Origin: Mageeibacillus sp. UBA1212
Lineage (GTDB): Bacteria; Bacillota; Clostridia; UBA1212
Direction: 5' to 3'
Assembly: GCA_002309655.1 (NCBI GenBank)
Contig: DBXM01000042.1
Span: 12,673-26,596 of the forward strand
Length of the DNA stretch: 13,924 bases
In this document: piece after piece, positions 13,667-13,924 of the stretch
Numbering within the stretch: position 1 is the stretch's first letter
Layout: every line of letters begins with the position of its first letter
The notes under the pieces: model-generated
Seen by the model: only the letters and a program-made list of their open reading frames with translations
What the model was told of the DNA's origin: nothing
The model's database searches: none
Made by a program: the position numbers and the translations under genes

Positions 13667-13924
13667 TTATACCTTGTCGTTCAGGTCCGAAAAATCGGTG
13701 TTGAGCAGGATCTCTTTCGGAAGTTCCTTTTTGTGCAGGAACATCAGCATATAAATCGGGAAGTAGGTGATCTTGCCGTCTGTTTCGACGTTGCTGTTAC
13801 AGAAAACGTAGCCCTCTTCAATTCCGTAATCCGTCAAATTCAGCACGTTATCCATCGCGTTGTGGCGGTAGTAATCCTTGCCGGATTTAATCTCGATTGG
13901 CAGGATCCTGCCGTCCTCTTCGAT
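13667..13924 (-). CDS. C-terminal part of a DUF4143-type AAA-family ATPase (cut by window edge)
   Basis: The minus-strand frame enters from the window edge with no start codon and ends at TAA 13667-13669, giving 85 residues of the C-terminus. It begins IEEDGRILPIEIKSGKDYYR, followed by HNAMDNVLN and later ITYFPIYMLMFL. The PIEIKSGKDY stretch, with its Glu-x-Lys, is the nuclease-fold-like core of the C-terminal DUF4143 domain found in ATP-binding proteins of the archaeal-ATPase-like AAA group common in gut anaerobes. The ATPase part would lie beyond 13924. Cellular role unknown; these genes are often accessory. It is convergent with maf. Confidence 0.75.
   Translation of the reverse strand: MEEDGRILPIEIKSGKDYYRHNAMDNVLNLTDYGIEEGYVFCNSNVETDGKITYFPIYMLMFLHKKELPKEILLNTDFSDLNDKV

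Overview
The window looks like chromosomal DNA of a fairly GC-rich, probably anaerobic member of the Bacillota (Clostridia-like, possibly uncultured). This is an inference from several signs: strong AGGAGG-type ribosome binding sites and TTGACA/TATAAT-type promoters, the aminotransferase DapL, a ferredoxin-linked 2-oxoacid oxidoreductase operon, and a large surface protein held by a C-terminal membrane segment. No rRNA, tRNA or CRISPR array was found.

Layout. (1) 182-3544, housekeeping: pyrG (CTP synthase) and dapL (LL-diaminopimelate aminotransferase) are 24 nt apart and probably co-transcribed. A Bcp-type peroxiredoxin follows, with its own promoter overlapping the dapL stop codon and a strong terminator at 3592-3639. 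(2) 3653-8857, cell-envelope genes: a well-formed promoter drives an 874-aa secreted, membrane-anchored protein with a GH71/GH99-like domain and a CBM9/DOMON-like sandwich. A second promoter (6396-6423) drives a three-gene unit: an unrecognised lipoprotein-like or membrane-anchored protein, an ABC ATPase of BcrA-like type and an ABC-2-like permease. The first gene of that unit has an in-frame TGA between its best start codon and its hydrophobic N-terminus. (3) About 8930-10210, an AT-rich stretch: a 29-aa signal-peptide-like ORF, a 239-aa membrane-anchored protein of unknown function, a minus-strand IS30-type transposase fragment reduced to its helix-turn-helix, and a dense set of inverted repeats. 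This looks like acquired and decayed DNA.

(4) 10201-13494, a tight five-gene operon: 2x[4Fe-4S] ferredoxin (delta), alpha, beta (TPP) and gamma subunits of a 2-oxoacid:ferredoxin oxidoreductase, most likely acting on branched-chain 2-oxoacids (VOR type), then maf, a nucleotide pyrophosphatase. It ends in a GC-rich hairpin. (5) 13581-13924: a 76-bp element with perfect 10-bp inverted ends, then the C-terminal part of a minus-strand gene resembling the DUF4143 end of AAA-family ATPases, cut by the window edge.

The four oxidoreductase subunits form one enzyme that oxidises 2-oxoacids and passes electrons to ferredoxin. The surface glycosidase-like protein and the ABC unit are adjacent but have separate promoters, so a functional link is not shown. 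I see no clear new multi-gene system. The observations most worth checking are the interrupted start at 6492-6561, the modular surface protein, and the palindrome cluster upstream of the oxidoreductase operon.
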